Shown piece after piece: positions 51,141 to 59,989 of a stretch of DNA of 64,000 nt. Numbering within the stretch: position 1 is the stretch's first letter; every line of letters begins with the position of its first letter. The notes below the pieces were generated by a model, which did not search any database, had not been told where the DNA came from, and saw only the letters and a program-made list of their open reading frames with translations. The translations under genes and the position numbers were made by a program. The DNA comes from Burkholderia mayonis. Lineage in GTDB: Bacteria; Pseudomonadota; Gammaproteobacteria; Burkholderiales; Burkholderiaceae. The DNA is taken from NCBI RefSeq assembly GCF_001523745.2, contig NZ_CP013386.1, positions 2,542,001-2,606,000 of the forward strand, read 5' to 3'.

Positions 51141-51620
51141 CGCTCGGGCGGGCGCGACGCGGACCGGGCGGGCCGATCCGCGCGGCGCGCGCCGGCCTCG
51201 CGGATCGTCGGCCGTGCGTTGGCATGCCGCCTCTCGCGCCCCGCGCGGGCGACGGCGCGGCGCTGCCCGCGCCGCCTGGAAGCGCGTCGCCCGGCATCCC
51301 CATCGCGTGCGAAGCCGCCGTGTCACAAATGCTTACGCCTGATACGAAGCCCGTCGTCTATTCATGAATGAGCGGGCCGCGCGGCCGGCGGGAAAACCGC
51401 CGTCGCGCAGCACCGCCCGCGAACGCCCCCGGCACCGGCGATCGGCACGAATCCGCGCACTTGTGCTGTCATGTGCGCCAGCCCACCGCCGCGCCGGACC
51501 TTGATCCGAATCTCGTTTCGGCGTCAACGATCGGACGTGAATTCGGCATACACTTGAGCGTTCGTCGTCAGTCCCTCGTGGAGGGCGCCATTGGCGCAGC
51601 GCAATGCAAGGAGCGGTTTC
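51141..51620. other. intergenic region, no gene seen
   Basis: About 480 GC-rich bases between mdtC and the SDR gene. No T-tract terminator or frame with a ribosome site is evident. The promoter of the SDR gene should lie after about 51500. Confidence 0.4.
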
Positions 51621-52250
51621 ATGTCGATGAAGGTACTGCTGATTGGCGCGTCCGGCCGCACGGGCCGCGCGCTCGCGGACCTGCTGCTCAAGCAGCAGGA
51701 TTTCGAGGTCACGGCGCTCGTGCGCCGGCCGGATTACGCGCTGCCGGGCGCGAAAGTCGTCGTCGCCGATCTGGCGGACGACTTCTCGTCCGCGTTCAGC
51801 GGCATCACGCACGCGATCTACGCGGCGGGCTCCGCCGAATCCGAAGGCGCGGCCGAAGAGGAGCAGATCGACCGCGACGCCGTCGCGCGCGCAGCCGAGT
51901 ATGCGAAGGCGCACAACGTGCAGAAGCTCGTCGTGATCAGCTCGCTCTCCGCGTACTGGCCTGAGCGCAGCCCCGAGTTCCTGCGCCACTACTCGCAGAT
52001 GAAGCGCGAAGGCGACGACCGCGTGATCGCGTCGGACATCGATTACGTGATCCTGCGGCCGGGCCCGCTGTCCGACGATCCGGGCATCGGCAAGATCGCG
52101 CTCACCGAGGAGCGGCTCGACAACGCGCCGCCCGTCGCGCGTCAGGACGTCGCATGGGCGGCGATCGAGGCGATCAAGCTCGGCATCTCGAAGAAGATGA
52201 TCGGCTTCGTCGGCGGCGGCGTGCCGATCGAGCAGGCGCTGCGCGCCTGA
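51621..52250 (+). CDS. NAD(P)-binding SDR-family protein (atypical SDR, NmrA-like)
   Basis: Rossmann-fold protein of 209 residues starting MSMKVLLIGASGRTGRALAD, with the GxSGRTG-type nucleotide motif at residues 9-15. VVVADLADDFSSAFSGITHA and KLVVISSLSAYWPER are typical of the atypical SDR5 group, and VILRPGPLSDDPGIGKIALT its substrate-side motif. The start at 51621 was chosen for AAGGAG 7 bases upstream. Likely an NAD(P)H-linked reductase or isomerase; substrate unknown. Paralogous in fold to the 37316 gene, but without the Rrf2 operator. Confidence 0.88.
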   Translation: MSMKVLLIGASGRTGRALADLLLKQQDFEVTALVRRPDYALPGAKVVVADLADDFSSAFSGITHAIYAAGSAESEGAAEEEQIDRDAVARAAEYAKAHNVQKLVVISSLSAYWPERSPEFLRHYSQMKREGDDRVIASDIDYVILRPGPLSDDPGIGKIALTEERLDNAPPVARQDVAWAAIEAIKLGISKKMIGFVGGGVPIEQALRA

Positions 52251-52371
52251 ACGAACGGGCCGGGCGCGGCCTCCCGCTGCCGGCATCGCGCCCGGCACGC
52301 CCCGCCCGCCGGCGCCCGCTCCAGGCGCGTCTACCGAATCCCGCCGCCGCGCCCGAGACGCGCCGCGGCCG

Positions 52372-52920
52372 TCACGGCTGCTTGTGCGACGCCGCCCACG
52401 CCTTCACCGTGTTCAGCGTGTTCTCGACATGCTTGTCGGGTGACAGGCTCGTGTACTCATAGAGAATCTTCCCCTCCGGCGAAATCACGTACGACACGCG
52501 GTTCGCCTTCGAAATCGCCGGCAGCTTCGCATCGTACTCGCGGATGATCTTCGCATCCGGGTCCGCGGCGACCGGGAACTTGCTGCGGCACTCGCTGACC
52601 GAAAACTTCGTCAGCGTGCCAATGTCGTCCGCCGACACGCCGATCACCGTCGCACCATACTGTTTGTAAGCATCGACCGCGTCGGCGAACGCGTGCGCCT
52701 CGATCGTGCAGCCGGTCGTGAACGCGGCCGGATAGAAGTACAGCACGACGGGCCCCTTCTTCAGCGCTTCGGCGAGCGAGTACGTGTAAGTCTTGCCGCC
52801 GAGCGACGCCTGCGCGCTGAAGTCGGGCGCCGCGTCGCCGACCTTCAGCACGGCATGGGCCGCGACCGTATACAGCGCGAAGAGCGCGGCCGCCGCGCCC
52901 GTTGCCAGTTTTCGATTCAT
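52372..52920 (-). CDS. exported peroxiredoxin (BCP/AhpC-TSA fold)
   Basis: Periplasmic thiol peroxidase of 182 residues. Signal peptide MNRKLATGAAAALFALYTVA ending AHA. The active-site loop is YPAAFTTGCTIEAHAFADAV with the peroxidatic Cys at about residue 71, which differs from the usual TPGCT of BCP. The resolving Cys normally 5 residues later is replaced (His/Ala here). The only other mature Cys is in SVSECRSKF (about residue 110), suggesting an atypical 2-Cys or 1-Cys mechanism. Divergent from the PAS-GGDEF-EAL gene. Confidence 0.88.
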   Translation of the reverse strand: MNRKLATGAAAALFALYTVAAHAVLKVGDAAPDFSAQASLGGKTYTYSLAEALKKGPVVLYFYPAAFTTGCTIEAHAFADAVDAYKQYGATVIGVSADDIGTLTKFSVSECRSKFPVAADPDAKIIREYDAKLPAISKANRVSYVISPEGKILYEYTSLSPDKHVENTLNTVKAWAASHKQP

Positions 52921-53117
52921 CTGAGTCCTCGTCTTCGAATGTCCATACGTTCAACAGGATCTGGCGCCCGGCAAGCCGGCCGCACGTGTTCGCATCCCGA
53001 ACTGCCGCACATGACGAAACGCTCTATGTCGTTTCTTCCCTGACGCTAAAGAATCGGCACAATGCGCCGTTATTGCGTCCGGACACCGGTTCCAGCCCCT
53101 TCACGCCAGCGAGAAAC

Positions 53118-54953
53118 ATGGAAGCCATCAGGAACAAAACGCCCCGCAAGGGCTCCTGGCGCGCCGCACTTCACAAGCTCCGCCGCTTCGCGTGGTCGGG
53201 CGGCGCGCTGATGCCCGCGCGCGCCGGCACGCCGCGCGCCGACGATACGGTCCGAAGCTGGTTGGAGCAAACCGTCGGTACGGTCGATTTCCTCGCTCAC
53301 GTGGATCGCGATCTGCGCTTCCTGTACGTGTCGGACGCGAGCCTGCGCTTCATCGGCTATCACCGCGGCTATCTGCACACGCTGACGCTGCGCGACCTGA
53401 TCCCGGAGCAGGATACCGCGACGCTCGACGGCCTGCTCGCACGCGCGTCGGAGACGGGCGACATCGAGAAGGCGACGCTGTGCCTCGTCAAATCGCTGAC
53501 CTACCCGCTCGACGTCGAGGTGCGCGCGGTGCGCAGCCGCCACCACGGCGTCGACGGTTTCGCGATCGCGGCGTTCGACGTGTCATCGTGGCGCGCGATC
53601 GAGGCGCGGCTCACGTACGAGCTGCACCACGATCCGATGACGGGGCTCGACAACCTGTCCGCGCTGCTTCCCGCGCTGATGCGCGCGCAGCAGACGGCCG
53701 ACGAAGGCGGCGGCTGCACCGCGCTCATCCTCCTCGATCTCGACGACTATCAGCGGATCAACCGCGCGCTCGGCTACGACGCGGGCGATGCGCTGCTGCG
53801 CGACACCGCGCAACGGCTGCAGCGGCTCGCGACCCGCGGCGAGCGGCTCGCGCGCGTCGCGAGCGACAAATTCGCGGTGGTGCTGAGCGCGCCGACGCGC
53901 GTGGCTGCGATCGACGCGGCGGAGGCGCTCGCGCGGCAGCTTCAGACGGCGGTCCAGCAGCCGTACGCGTACGGCGGACAGGCGGTGCACCTGTCGGCGA
54001 GCGCCGGCATCGCGATCTACCCGGATGCGCGCGCCGCATCGAAGCACGCGCAGCACCACAGCCCGCTCTTGCGGCGCGCGGACCGCGCGCTCGCGCAGGC
54101 GAAATCGGCGGGCGGCAACGCGCTCGCCTTCCATCAGCCGACCGACGATCCGGCCGACGCCGAGCGCCTGAAGCTCGAAGCCGATCTCTACAACGGCGTG
54201 CGCAACGGCGAGTTCTCGCTGCATTTCCAGCCGATCACGAAGAGCCACACGGGCGCCGTCGTCGGCGTCGAGGCGCTGATCCGCTGGCACCATCCGGTGC
54301 TCGGACTCGTCGCGCCGGCGACGTTCATCCCGCTCGCCGAATCGATCGGCCTCATCAACTATCTCGGCAACTGGGTGCTGAAGGCCGCGTGCATGCAGCT
54401 CGTGTCGTGGGACCGGCAAGGGATCGCGCTGCAATACGTAGCCGTCAACGTGTCGCCGCAGCAGTTTCGCGATCCGCGCTTCACGCAGAGCGTGCGCGAC
54501 GCGATCAAGCTGACGGGCATCGACCCGTGCCGGATCGTCCTGGAGATCACCGAAAGCCTGCTGATGCACGATCCGAATCACGCGAAGACGCTGCTCGAGG
54601 AAGTGACCGAGCTCGGCATCCGCTTCGCGGTCGACGACTTTGGCACCGGCTATTCGAGCCTCGCGTACCTGCAGAGCTTCCCGCTCGCGAAGCTGAAGAT
54701 CGACCGCAGTTTCGTCGAAAATCTGTTGACGTCGAGAAACGACCGCGCGATCGTGTCGGCGGTCGTCGGCCTCGCGCAGACGCTCAAGCTCGAGCTCGTC
54801 GCCGAGGGCGTCGAGACCGAGGCGCAGCGCACGCTGCTGACCGAGATGGGCTGCAACCACATTCAAGGCTGGCTCGTCTGCCAGGCGCTGCCGTCGGAGG
54901 AACTCGCGCAGCGCTTCGAAGCGCAGGAGCTGTATCTGCACGAAATCGCATGA
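53118..54953 (+). CDS. PAS-GGDEF-EAL protein, probable c-di-GMP phosphodiesterase
   Basis: Cytoplasmic signalling protein of 611 residues. Residues about 50-165 form a PAS sensor (VDFLAHVDRDLRFLYVSDAS). A GGDEF fold follows, but its signature is RVASDKFAVVLS, so cyclase activity is probably lost and it may only bind GTP. The EAL domain (about 350-600) keeps its catalytic set: VEALIRWHHP, YVAVNVSPQQ, LEITESLLM, AVDDFGTGYSSL, KIDRSFV and VAEGVETE. It most likely degrades cyclic di-GMP. The ATG at 53118 begins after GCGAGAAAC; the frame is open further upstream. The HDOD gene follows 34 bases later. Confidence 0.92.
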   Translation: MEAIRNKTPRKGSWRAALHKLRRFAWSGGALMPARAGTPRADDTVRSWLEQTVGTVDFLAHVDRDLRFLYVSDASLRFIGYHRGYLHTLTLRDLIPEQDTATLDGLLARASETGDIEKATLCLVKSLTYPLDVEVRAVRSRHHGVDGFAIAAFDVSSWRAIEARLTYELHHDPMTGLDNLSALLPALMRAQQTADEGGGCTALILLDLDDYQRINRALGYDAGDALLRDTAQRLQRLATRGERLARVASDKFAVVLSAPTRVAAIDAAEALARQLQTAVQQPYAYGGQAVHLSASAGIAIYPDARAASKHAQHHSPLLRRADRALAQAKSAGGNALAFHQPTDDPADAERLKLEADLYNGVRNGEFSLHFQPITKSHTGAVVGVEALIRWHHPVLGLVAPATFIPLAESIGLINYLGNWVLKAACMQLVSWDRQGIALQYVAVNVSPQQFRDPRFTQSVRDAIKLTGIDPCRIVLEITESLLMHDPNHAKTLLEEVTELGIRFAVDDFGTGYSSLAYLQSFPLAKLKIDRSFVENLLTSRNDRAIVSAVVGLAQTLKLELVAEGVETEAQRTLLTEMGCNHIQGWLVCQALPSEELAQRFEAQELYLHEIA

Positions 54954-54987
54954 CGCACGCCGCCGGCTTTCTCAATCACTGATTCGT

Positions 54988-56445
54988 ATGCCAATCACCG
55001 CACAACTGCCGCGAACGGCGCTGCTCGACAAGCTCTGGGCCCGGATGAACGAGCGCGGCGATTTTCCGCTGCTGTCGGACGCGCTGCGCGCGACGATGGC
55101 CGCGATGAAGAACGACGACCTCGACTTCACGGCGCTCGTGCGCGTCGTGCTGTCGGACTTCGCGCTGACGCAGAAGGTGCTGCGGCTCGCGAATTCGGCG
55201 ATGTATATGGCGTTCGGCGGCAACATCACGACCGTCACGCGCGCGCTGATGGTGCTCGGGATGGACGCCGTCGGCCATCTCGTCGTCGGGCTCAAGCTCG
55301 TCGACCACTTTCATCAAAGCGCGCCGCGCCGCATCGACGCGAAGCTCGAGTTAAACCGCGCGCTGCTGTCCGGCTGCGTCGCGCGCAAGCTGACCGAGCA
55401 CGTCGACCTGCGCGCGGGCGAAGAAGCGGTCGTCTGCACGCTGATGCGGCAGGTCGGCAAGCTGCTCGTCGTCTGCTATCTCGACGCCGAGTGGGAAGAG
55501 ATCCGCCAGCGCGCGGCCGAGCATGACGACGACGACGAAGCCGCGTGCCGTGCGGTGCTCGGCGTCGGCTTCGACGAGATCGGCCTCGAGGCGGCGTCCC
55601 GCTGGCGGCTGCCGGAACTGATCCGCGCCGGCATGACGCGCTTCGACGCGAACGACGGCGCGCCGCACGACGTCCAATGGCTGCGTGCGGTGAGCCACTG
55701 CTCGGCCGACGTCGCGGCCGCGCTCACGTCGATGCACGCGCAGCAGCGCGATGCGCGGATCGCGGCGCTCGCGCATCGCTTTCACGGCGTCCTCGGCGCC
55801 GATGCCGACGAGCTCGCCGAGATCGCCGCGTCGCTGTCGCGCGAGGAGACGAGCGACACGGTGATGCGCGAGATCGTCGAGCTGCGCGCGAACGCGGACA
55901 AGATCGCGCGCGGCGCGTCGAACCCGCAGGCGTGCCTCGAAGCGGGCCTCGCGGATCTGCGCGCGCTGCCGTCCGAGCACGTGCTCGGCCCGGTGCTCGC
56001 GCTCGCGTCCGAAAGCGTGCTCGCGGGCCTCGCATTCACGCGCACCGTGATGTTCGTGCGGCGCGACGACGGCATGTTCGCCGCTCGGCTCGGCTTCGGT
56101 CCGGACGTCGACGCACAGCTCGAGCGGTTGCGCTTTCACGAGACGTTCGAGCCCGACGTGTTTCACCTCGCGATCACGAGCTCGGTCGGCATCTTCATCG
56201 AGAACGCGCGCGACCCGAAGATGGTCAAGCGTCTGCCCGCGTGGTATCTGGACGCGTTCGACGACTCGAGCGCATTCGTGCTGCTGCCCGTGATCGCGGA
56301 GCAGAACGCTGTCGCGCTGCTGTACGGCGACTGGGCGGCCAGCCAGCCGGCGCGCAAGATCGCCCAGCAGGAAATGGGCGTGCTCAACGAGCTCGCGGCC
56401 GAGCTCGGGCGCTTCTTTCGCGGTGCGCAGGGCGAAGACAAGTAA
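54988..56445 (+). CDS. HDOD-domain signalling protein
   Basis: Protein of 485 residues with an N-terminal HDOD domain (about 20-220): FTALVRVVLSDFALTQKVLR, LANSAMYMAFGGNITTVTRA and CTLMRQVGKLLVVCYL, the HD-like fold without the HD metal residues. The C-terminal 180 residues look GAF-like (VMFVRRDDGMFAARLGFGPD, FVLLPVIAEQNAVALLYGDW). HDOD proteins serve as adaptors in stress, motility and c-di-GMP pathways. It sits directly after the PAS-GGDEF-EAL gene on the same strand, probably the same transcript. Confidence 0.88.
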   Translation: MPITAQLPRTALLDKLWARMNERGDFPLLSDALRATMAAMKNDDLDFTALVRVVLSDFALTQKVLRLANSAMYMAFGGNITTVTRALMVLGMDAVGHLVVGLKLVDHFHQSAPRRIDAKLELNRALLSGCVARKLTEHVDLRAGEEAVVCTLMRQVGKLLVVCYLDAEWEEIRQRAAEHDDDDEAACRAVLGVGFDEIGLEAASRWRLPELIRAGMTRFDANDGAPHDVQWLRAVSHCSADVAAALTSMHAQQRDARIAALAHRFHGVLGADADELAEIAASLSREETSDTVMREIVELRANADKIARGASNPQACLEAGLADLRALPSEHVLGPVLALASESVLAGLAFTRTVMFVRRDDGMFAARLGFGPDVDAQLERLRFHETFEPDVFHLAITSSVGIFIENARDPKMVKRLPAWYLDAFDDSSAFVLLPVIAEQNAVALLYGDWAASQPARKIAQQEMGVLNELAAELGRFFRGAQGEDK

Positions 56446-56825
56446 CGCGCGCGGTCACGCACGACGCAGGACCGCGCATGCGGCGAGCGCCGGCGGGCAA
56501 GTCGGTGCGCAGACGCCGCGCACATCGCCGCCGGCGACACGAAACGACGCAGCCACAATCATCTGAATTCAGCGAGACAGCCGGACCATGCGCCGGTTCG
56601 CGCGACGTCGCCGCGCCATGCTCGTGAGCGTGCCCGCCGCGAATCCCCCGCGCACCGCACGACGCCCATCGCCCCCATCGATCAAAAGCAGCAAACGGGC
56701 TCGCCCCGTTTACCGCTTCTTCCTTTCGCGATTCGATCGTGCGCGATCGCACACGAGACGCGCGCCGCCCTGCCCCGCCCGCATGCCACAAACGCGGTAA
56801 CGCGCAGCCGCCGCGCGCCCCCGCG
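56446..56825. other. convergent intergenic region
   Basis: About 380 bases between the HDOD gene and the end of the oxidase operon. GTAACGCG (56797-56804) pairs with CGCGTTAC (56822-56829), the latter spanning the stop codon of the last cytochrome gene. No T-tract follows, so it is only a possible transcript end. Confidence 0.4.
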
Positions 56826-57608
56826 TTACGGCCGGCCCGCGTAGTACCGCGCGGCGACCGCGATCTCGTCGAGCGTCATCTGCCGCGCGACGTTGCGCAT
56901 CTGCTCGCTGATGTCGTTATGCCGCGCGCCCGACGCGAACGCCTGCAACTGCGCGTTGATGTAGACCTCGGGCTCGCCTTCGAGCCACGGCCCGCCGACC
57001 TTGTTGTCCATCCCGCCGTGGCACGACGCGCACGGTGCGATGTTGCGCATCGGCGCGCCGCTCGCGACGATCTTCGGCCGATTCGCGGCGGGCTTCGCCG
57101 CGGCGCGCGGCAGATACGAATAGAACGCCGCGAGATCGCGCATGTCCTGGTCGGACAGATTCACGACCATCGGCGCCATCACCGCGTTCGTGCGCGCGCC
57201 CGCCTGGAAGTCCTTCAACTGCTTGTAGATGACGGCCGCGTACTGGCCCGCGAGGTTCGGCGAATTCGCGTCGCTCATGCCGCGCGCGCCGTGACACATC
57301 GTGCAACGCATCGCGAGCGTCGCGCCGCGGCCGATCGATAGGCTGTCCGTCTGCGTCATCATCTGCGGCGTGACGACGACGGCGCTCGTCTTGACCGTCG
57401 CGGGCTCCGGCTGCGACGGCAGCCACGCGCGCGGCACGCCGGCCGCGCTGCAGATCGCGTTCCAGATGCCCTGGAACTGCGCATCCTTCTGCACCGACGG
57501 CAGCCAGACGAAGCCGATCAGCACCGACGCGACGACTGCGAACAGCGTGAGCCCGACGCTGAGCGTCAACCAGCGGTTGCGAATCGAAAACAGACGTTCC
57601 GTGCTCAT
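56826..57608 (-). CDS. membrane-anchored dihaem cytochrome c of the oxidase operon
   Basis: Cytochrome c of 260 residues with an uncleaved N-terminal helix (LTLSVGLTLFAVVASVLIGF) and two haem sites, CTMCH and CASCH. Met-rich loops (NAVMAPMVVNLSDQDMRDL) suit axial ligation. It probably passes electrons to the CuA site of the adjacent oxidase. Its ATG overlaps the subunit I stop as ATGA (57605-57608). Last gene of the operon. Confidence 0.9.
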   Translation of the reverse strand: MSTERLFSIRNRWLTLSVGLTLFAVVASVLIGFVWLPSVQKDAQFQGIWNAICSAAGVPRAWLPSQPEPATVKTSAVVVTPQMMTQTDSLSIGRGATLAMRCTMCHGARGMSDANSPNLAGQYAAVIYKQLKDFQAGARTNAVMAPMVVNLSDQDMRDLAAFYSYLPRAAAKPAANRPKIVASGAPMRNIAPCASCHGGMDNKVGGPWLEGEPEVYINAQLQAFASGARHNDISEQMRNVARQMTLDEIAVAARYYAGRP

Positions 57609-59230
57609 CGTTGCGTCCCCATGTAGATCGCCGGCACCGACGCTTGCTTGAGCGCCATCAACTGCGCGATCGGATAGCCGTAGTTGACGACCGTGAGGCC
57701 GATCATCAGCGCGATCCACAGCCCGAAGCTGTTGAGCGCGACGGGCAGCGTCTTCGGCTCGTGAACGGCCGAGCTGAACGTGAACTCGGCGGGCTCGACC
57801 TTCGCGCTGCAATGGCTGCGTATCAGCACGACGAAGAACAGCACGGCCGACGCGACGAGGATCAGCGCGCCGACGACCGACATGATCACCCAGATCGCCT
57901 GCGGCGCGAGCGCGGGATCGCTGTAGTCGTAATAGGCCATCCGGCGCGGCATGCCGAGGATGCCGACGTAGTGCCACGGGAACGTCGTGACGATCATCCC
58001 GACGAACCACAGCCACAGCTGCGTCTTGACGAGGCGCAGGCTGCCGAGCGCGCGGCCTGTCAGATGCGGCCACAGCTCGTATGCGATCGCGAAGTACATG
58101 ATGACGACAGCGCCGCCGAAGATCAGGTGGAAGTGGCCCGTGATCCACTGCGTGTTGTGGATCGTCGAATCGAGCTGATAGCTCATGTTGATGATCCCGC
58201 CCGCGCCGCCGAAGCCGAGCATCACGAACGAGAACGCGACGGCGAGCATCATCGGCTCATGCCATGGCAGCGCGCGCAGCCAGCCGAACGCGCCCTTGCC
58301 GCCGCGCAGGCGCGCCGCGATCTCGACCGATGCGCACACCGTGAACACCGTGAGGAGCGTCGGCACCGCGACGAGCGCCGTGAACACCGACTGCAGGAAC
58401 TTGAAGCCCGAGCCGACCTGCGGATCGGCGAACAGATGGTGAATGCCGATCGGCATCGCGCCGACGAGGAACAGGATGAACGAGATGCGCGCCATCCCGT
58501 CGCTGTACAGCTTGCCGCCGATCGCGCGCGGCACGAGCGTGTAGTACGCGATGTACGCGGGAATCAGCCAGAAGTAGACGATCGCATGCAGCGTCCACGA
58601 GAAGAACACGCGCGCGAGGCCCGCGTCGATCGTCGACTTGAGTCCGACCGCGACGGGCAGGATCTGGAACAGGATCTCGATCGCCGCGCCGACCGCGGTC
58701 CAGCCCCACAGATAGGCGCCTGCGACGTTCGCGAACATCGCGAGCGGAATCGGCTTGCCGGGGTTCTCCTTCTTCCACGCATACAGGTTCACCGACATCA
58801 GCGCGACCCAGATCCACGAACCGACGACGACGAGCACGACGCCGAGGTAATAGAACGGACTGCCGATCATCGGCGGATAGAACGTGTACAGCACCGACGA
58901 CAGGCCGAGCGACACGGGCGTCATCGCGACGACCGAGCCGACCGCGATCAGCCAGAAGCCCGTCCATGCCCAGCGGCGGCCGACGAGCGGCATCTTGAGC
59001 GCGAGTTCGCTGATCGCATAGCCGAAGCCCATTGCGATCAGCGTCGGGAACACGTAGCCCATCACCGAGCCGTGCGCCGTCACCGAACGGTAGTAGAGCT
59101 CGGGATTGCCGAGCCACGGATGCAGCGGACTGCGCGCGAGCATCTGCCACGCGCCGAGCAGCAGCGCGACGCCGAAGACCGCGAACGCGAGCCAGAAATG
59201 GGCGAGCACCAGTCGATTATTCTTTAACAC
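57605..59230 (-). CDS. ba3-type (B-family) haem-copper oxidase subunit I
   Basis: Catalytic subunit of 541 residues with about 13 helices, reducing oxygen to water. Low-spin haem ligand in TAHGSVMGYVFPTL; CuB His and cross-linked Tyr in SWTLHAIVYFWLIPAYIAYY; CuB His pair IGIHHLFADPQ; haem ligands in TGHFHLIFGG. The H-x3-Y spacing and the small subunit II place it in the B (ba3) family rather than the A-type or cbb3. B-family oxidases work well at low oxygen. Its start overlaps subunit II by 14 bases. Confidence 0.93.
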   Translation of the reverse strand: MLKNNRLVLAHFWLAFAVFGVALLLGAWQMLARSPLHPWLGNPELYYRSVTAHGSVMGYVFPTLIAMGFGYAISELALKMPLVGRRWAWTGFWLIAVGSVVAMTPVSLGLSSVLYTFYPPMIGSPFYYLGVVLVVVGSWIWVALMSVNLYAWKKENPGKPIPLAMFANVAGAYLWGWTAVGAAIEILFQILPVAVGLKSTIDAGLARVFFSWTLHAIVYFWLIPAYIAYYTLVPRAIGGKLYSDGMARISFILFLVGAMPIGIHHLFADPQVGSGFKFLQSVFTALVAVPTLLTVFTVCASVEIAARLRGGKGAFGWLRALPWHEPMMLAVAFSFVMLGFGGAGGIINMSYQLDSTIHNTQWITGHFHLIFGGAVVIMYFAIAYELWPHLTGRALGSLRLVKTQLWLWFVGMIVTTFPWHYVGILGMPRRMAYYDYSDPALAPQAIWVIMSVVGALILVASAVLFFVVLIRSHCSAKVEPAEFTFSSAVHEPKTLPVALNSFGLWIALMIGLTVVNYGYPIAQLMALKQASVPAIYMGTQR

Positions 59231-59789
59231 AGCTCAATCTCCGCGCGCTGGACGCCAGTTTGTCGAATTCCGCACGGTCAATGACCTTGACGTGCGCCCA
59301 CATCCCCTCGTGACCCGTGCCGCAATACTCATGGCACGGCATCAGGTGGTCCTTCGGCTTGTCGAAGGTCGTCCTGAACGTCGCGACGTAGCCCGGCTCG
59401 AGCATCGAGTTGATGTTGGTGTCGGTGATGAGGAAGCCGTGCACGACGTCCGCGCTCGTCGCGCGGAACGTGACGGGCGTGTTCGCCGGCACGAGGATGC
59501 ACTGCGGTGTGAACGAGTACTGCTGGCCGATCACGCGCACCGTGACCGAGCCGTCCGGCTCGCGCGCGGCGCCGAGGTTGCTCTCGATGAATTCGCCCGA
59601 GACATGCAGCGTCGTCGGGTCGATCGTCTCGACGCGCGACGGCGGCATCATCGCCCAGTGAAGGCCGGTGTACACCATCATGGCGACGAGGACGACCATC
59701 AGGCCGACGGCCAGGATCGCCCACCTGCGCTCGATCCGGGCCGCGAGCTGCGCGCCGTCGAGACGGTCTGGCATAGGTTGTTTGGACAT
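59217..59789 (-). CDS. ba3-type oxidase subunit II with CuA site
   Basis: Subunit II of 190 residues: one N-terminal helix (WAILAVGLMVVLVAMMVYTG) and a periplasmic cupredoxin. The CuA ligands are HGFLITDTNINSML (His) and CHEYCGTGHEGMWAHVKV (two Cys, Glu, His, Met). Short length with a single transmembrane helix is characteristic of B-family enzymes. It accepts electrons from cytochrome c and passes them to subunit I. Confidence 0.93.
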   Translation of the reverse strand: MSKQPMPDRLDGAQLAARIERRWAILAVGLMVVLVAMMVYTGLHWAMMPPSRVETIDPTTLHVSGEFIESNLGAAREPDGSVTVRVIGQQYSFTPQCILVPANTPVTFRATSADVVHGFLITDTNINSMLEPGYVATFRTTFDKPKDHLMPCHEYCGTGHEGMWAHVKVIDRAEFDKLASSARRLSCVKE

Positions 59790-59799
59790 GGCAGCCGGA

Positions 59800-59982
59800 T
59801 TATTGGATCACGCCGCGAGGCAGGAAGACGAGAAAGTAGAAGGCGAACCACAGCGCGATCACGATCGCGGTCGCAGTGCCCGCGAGCGCGAGCGCGCCGC
59901 GCGGCCCCGCGCGGACGATCTCGTCGACCGCGTCGTCGTGCGGTTCGGGGTCGCCCCCGTGTCGTTGGGAAGTGTCGCTCAT
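59800..59982 (-). CDS. small single-helix oxidase-associated protein (subunit IIa-like)
   Basis: 60-residue protein with a polar, acidic N-terminus (MSDTSQRHGGDPEPHDDAVD) and one membrane helix ending LWFAFYFLVFLPRGVIQ. It lies between the triheme cytochrome and subunit II, with 10 and 7 base gaps. Position and shape match the small subunit IIa of ba3 oxidases, but sequence alone cannot prove it. Confidence 0.75.
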   Translation of the reverse strand: MSDTSQRHGGDPEPHDDAVDEIVRAGPRGALALAGTATAIVIALWFAFYFLVFLPRGVIQ

Positions 59983-59989
59983 GATGTCC

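Noticed and set aside
45183..51367. Very long antisense frames opposite mdtB and mdtC (over 900 codons)
   Set aside because: Typical of very high GC DNA where stops are rare. They are Arg/Asp/His/Glu-rich with no domains, and the sense genes are unmistakable.
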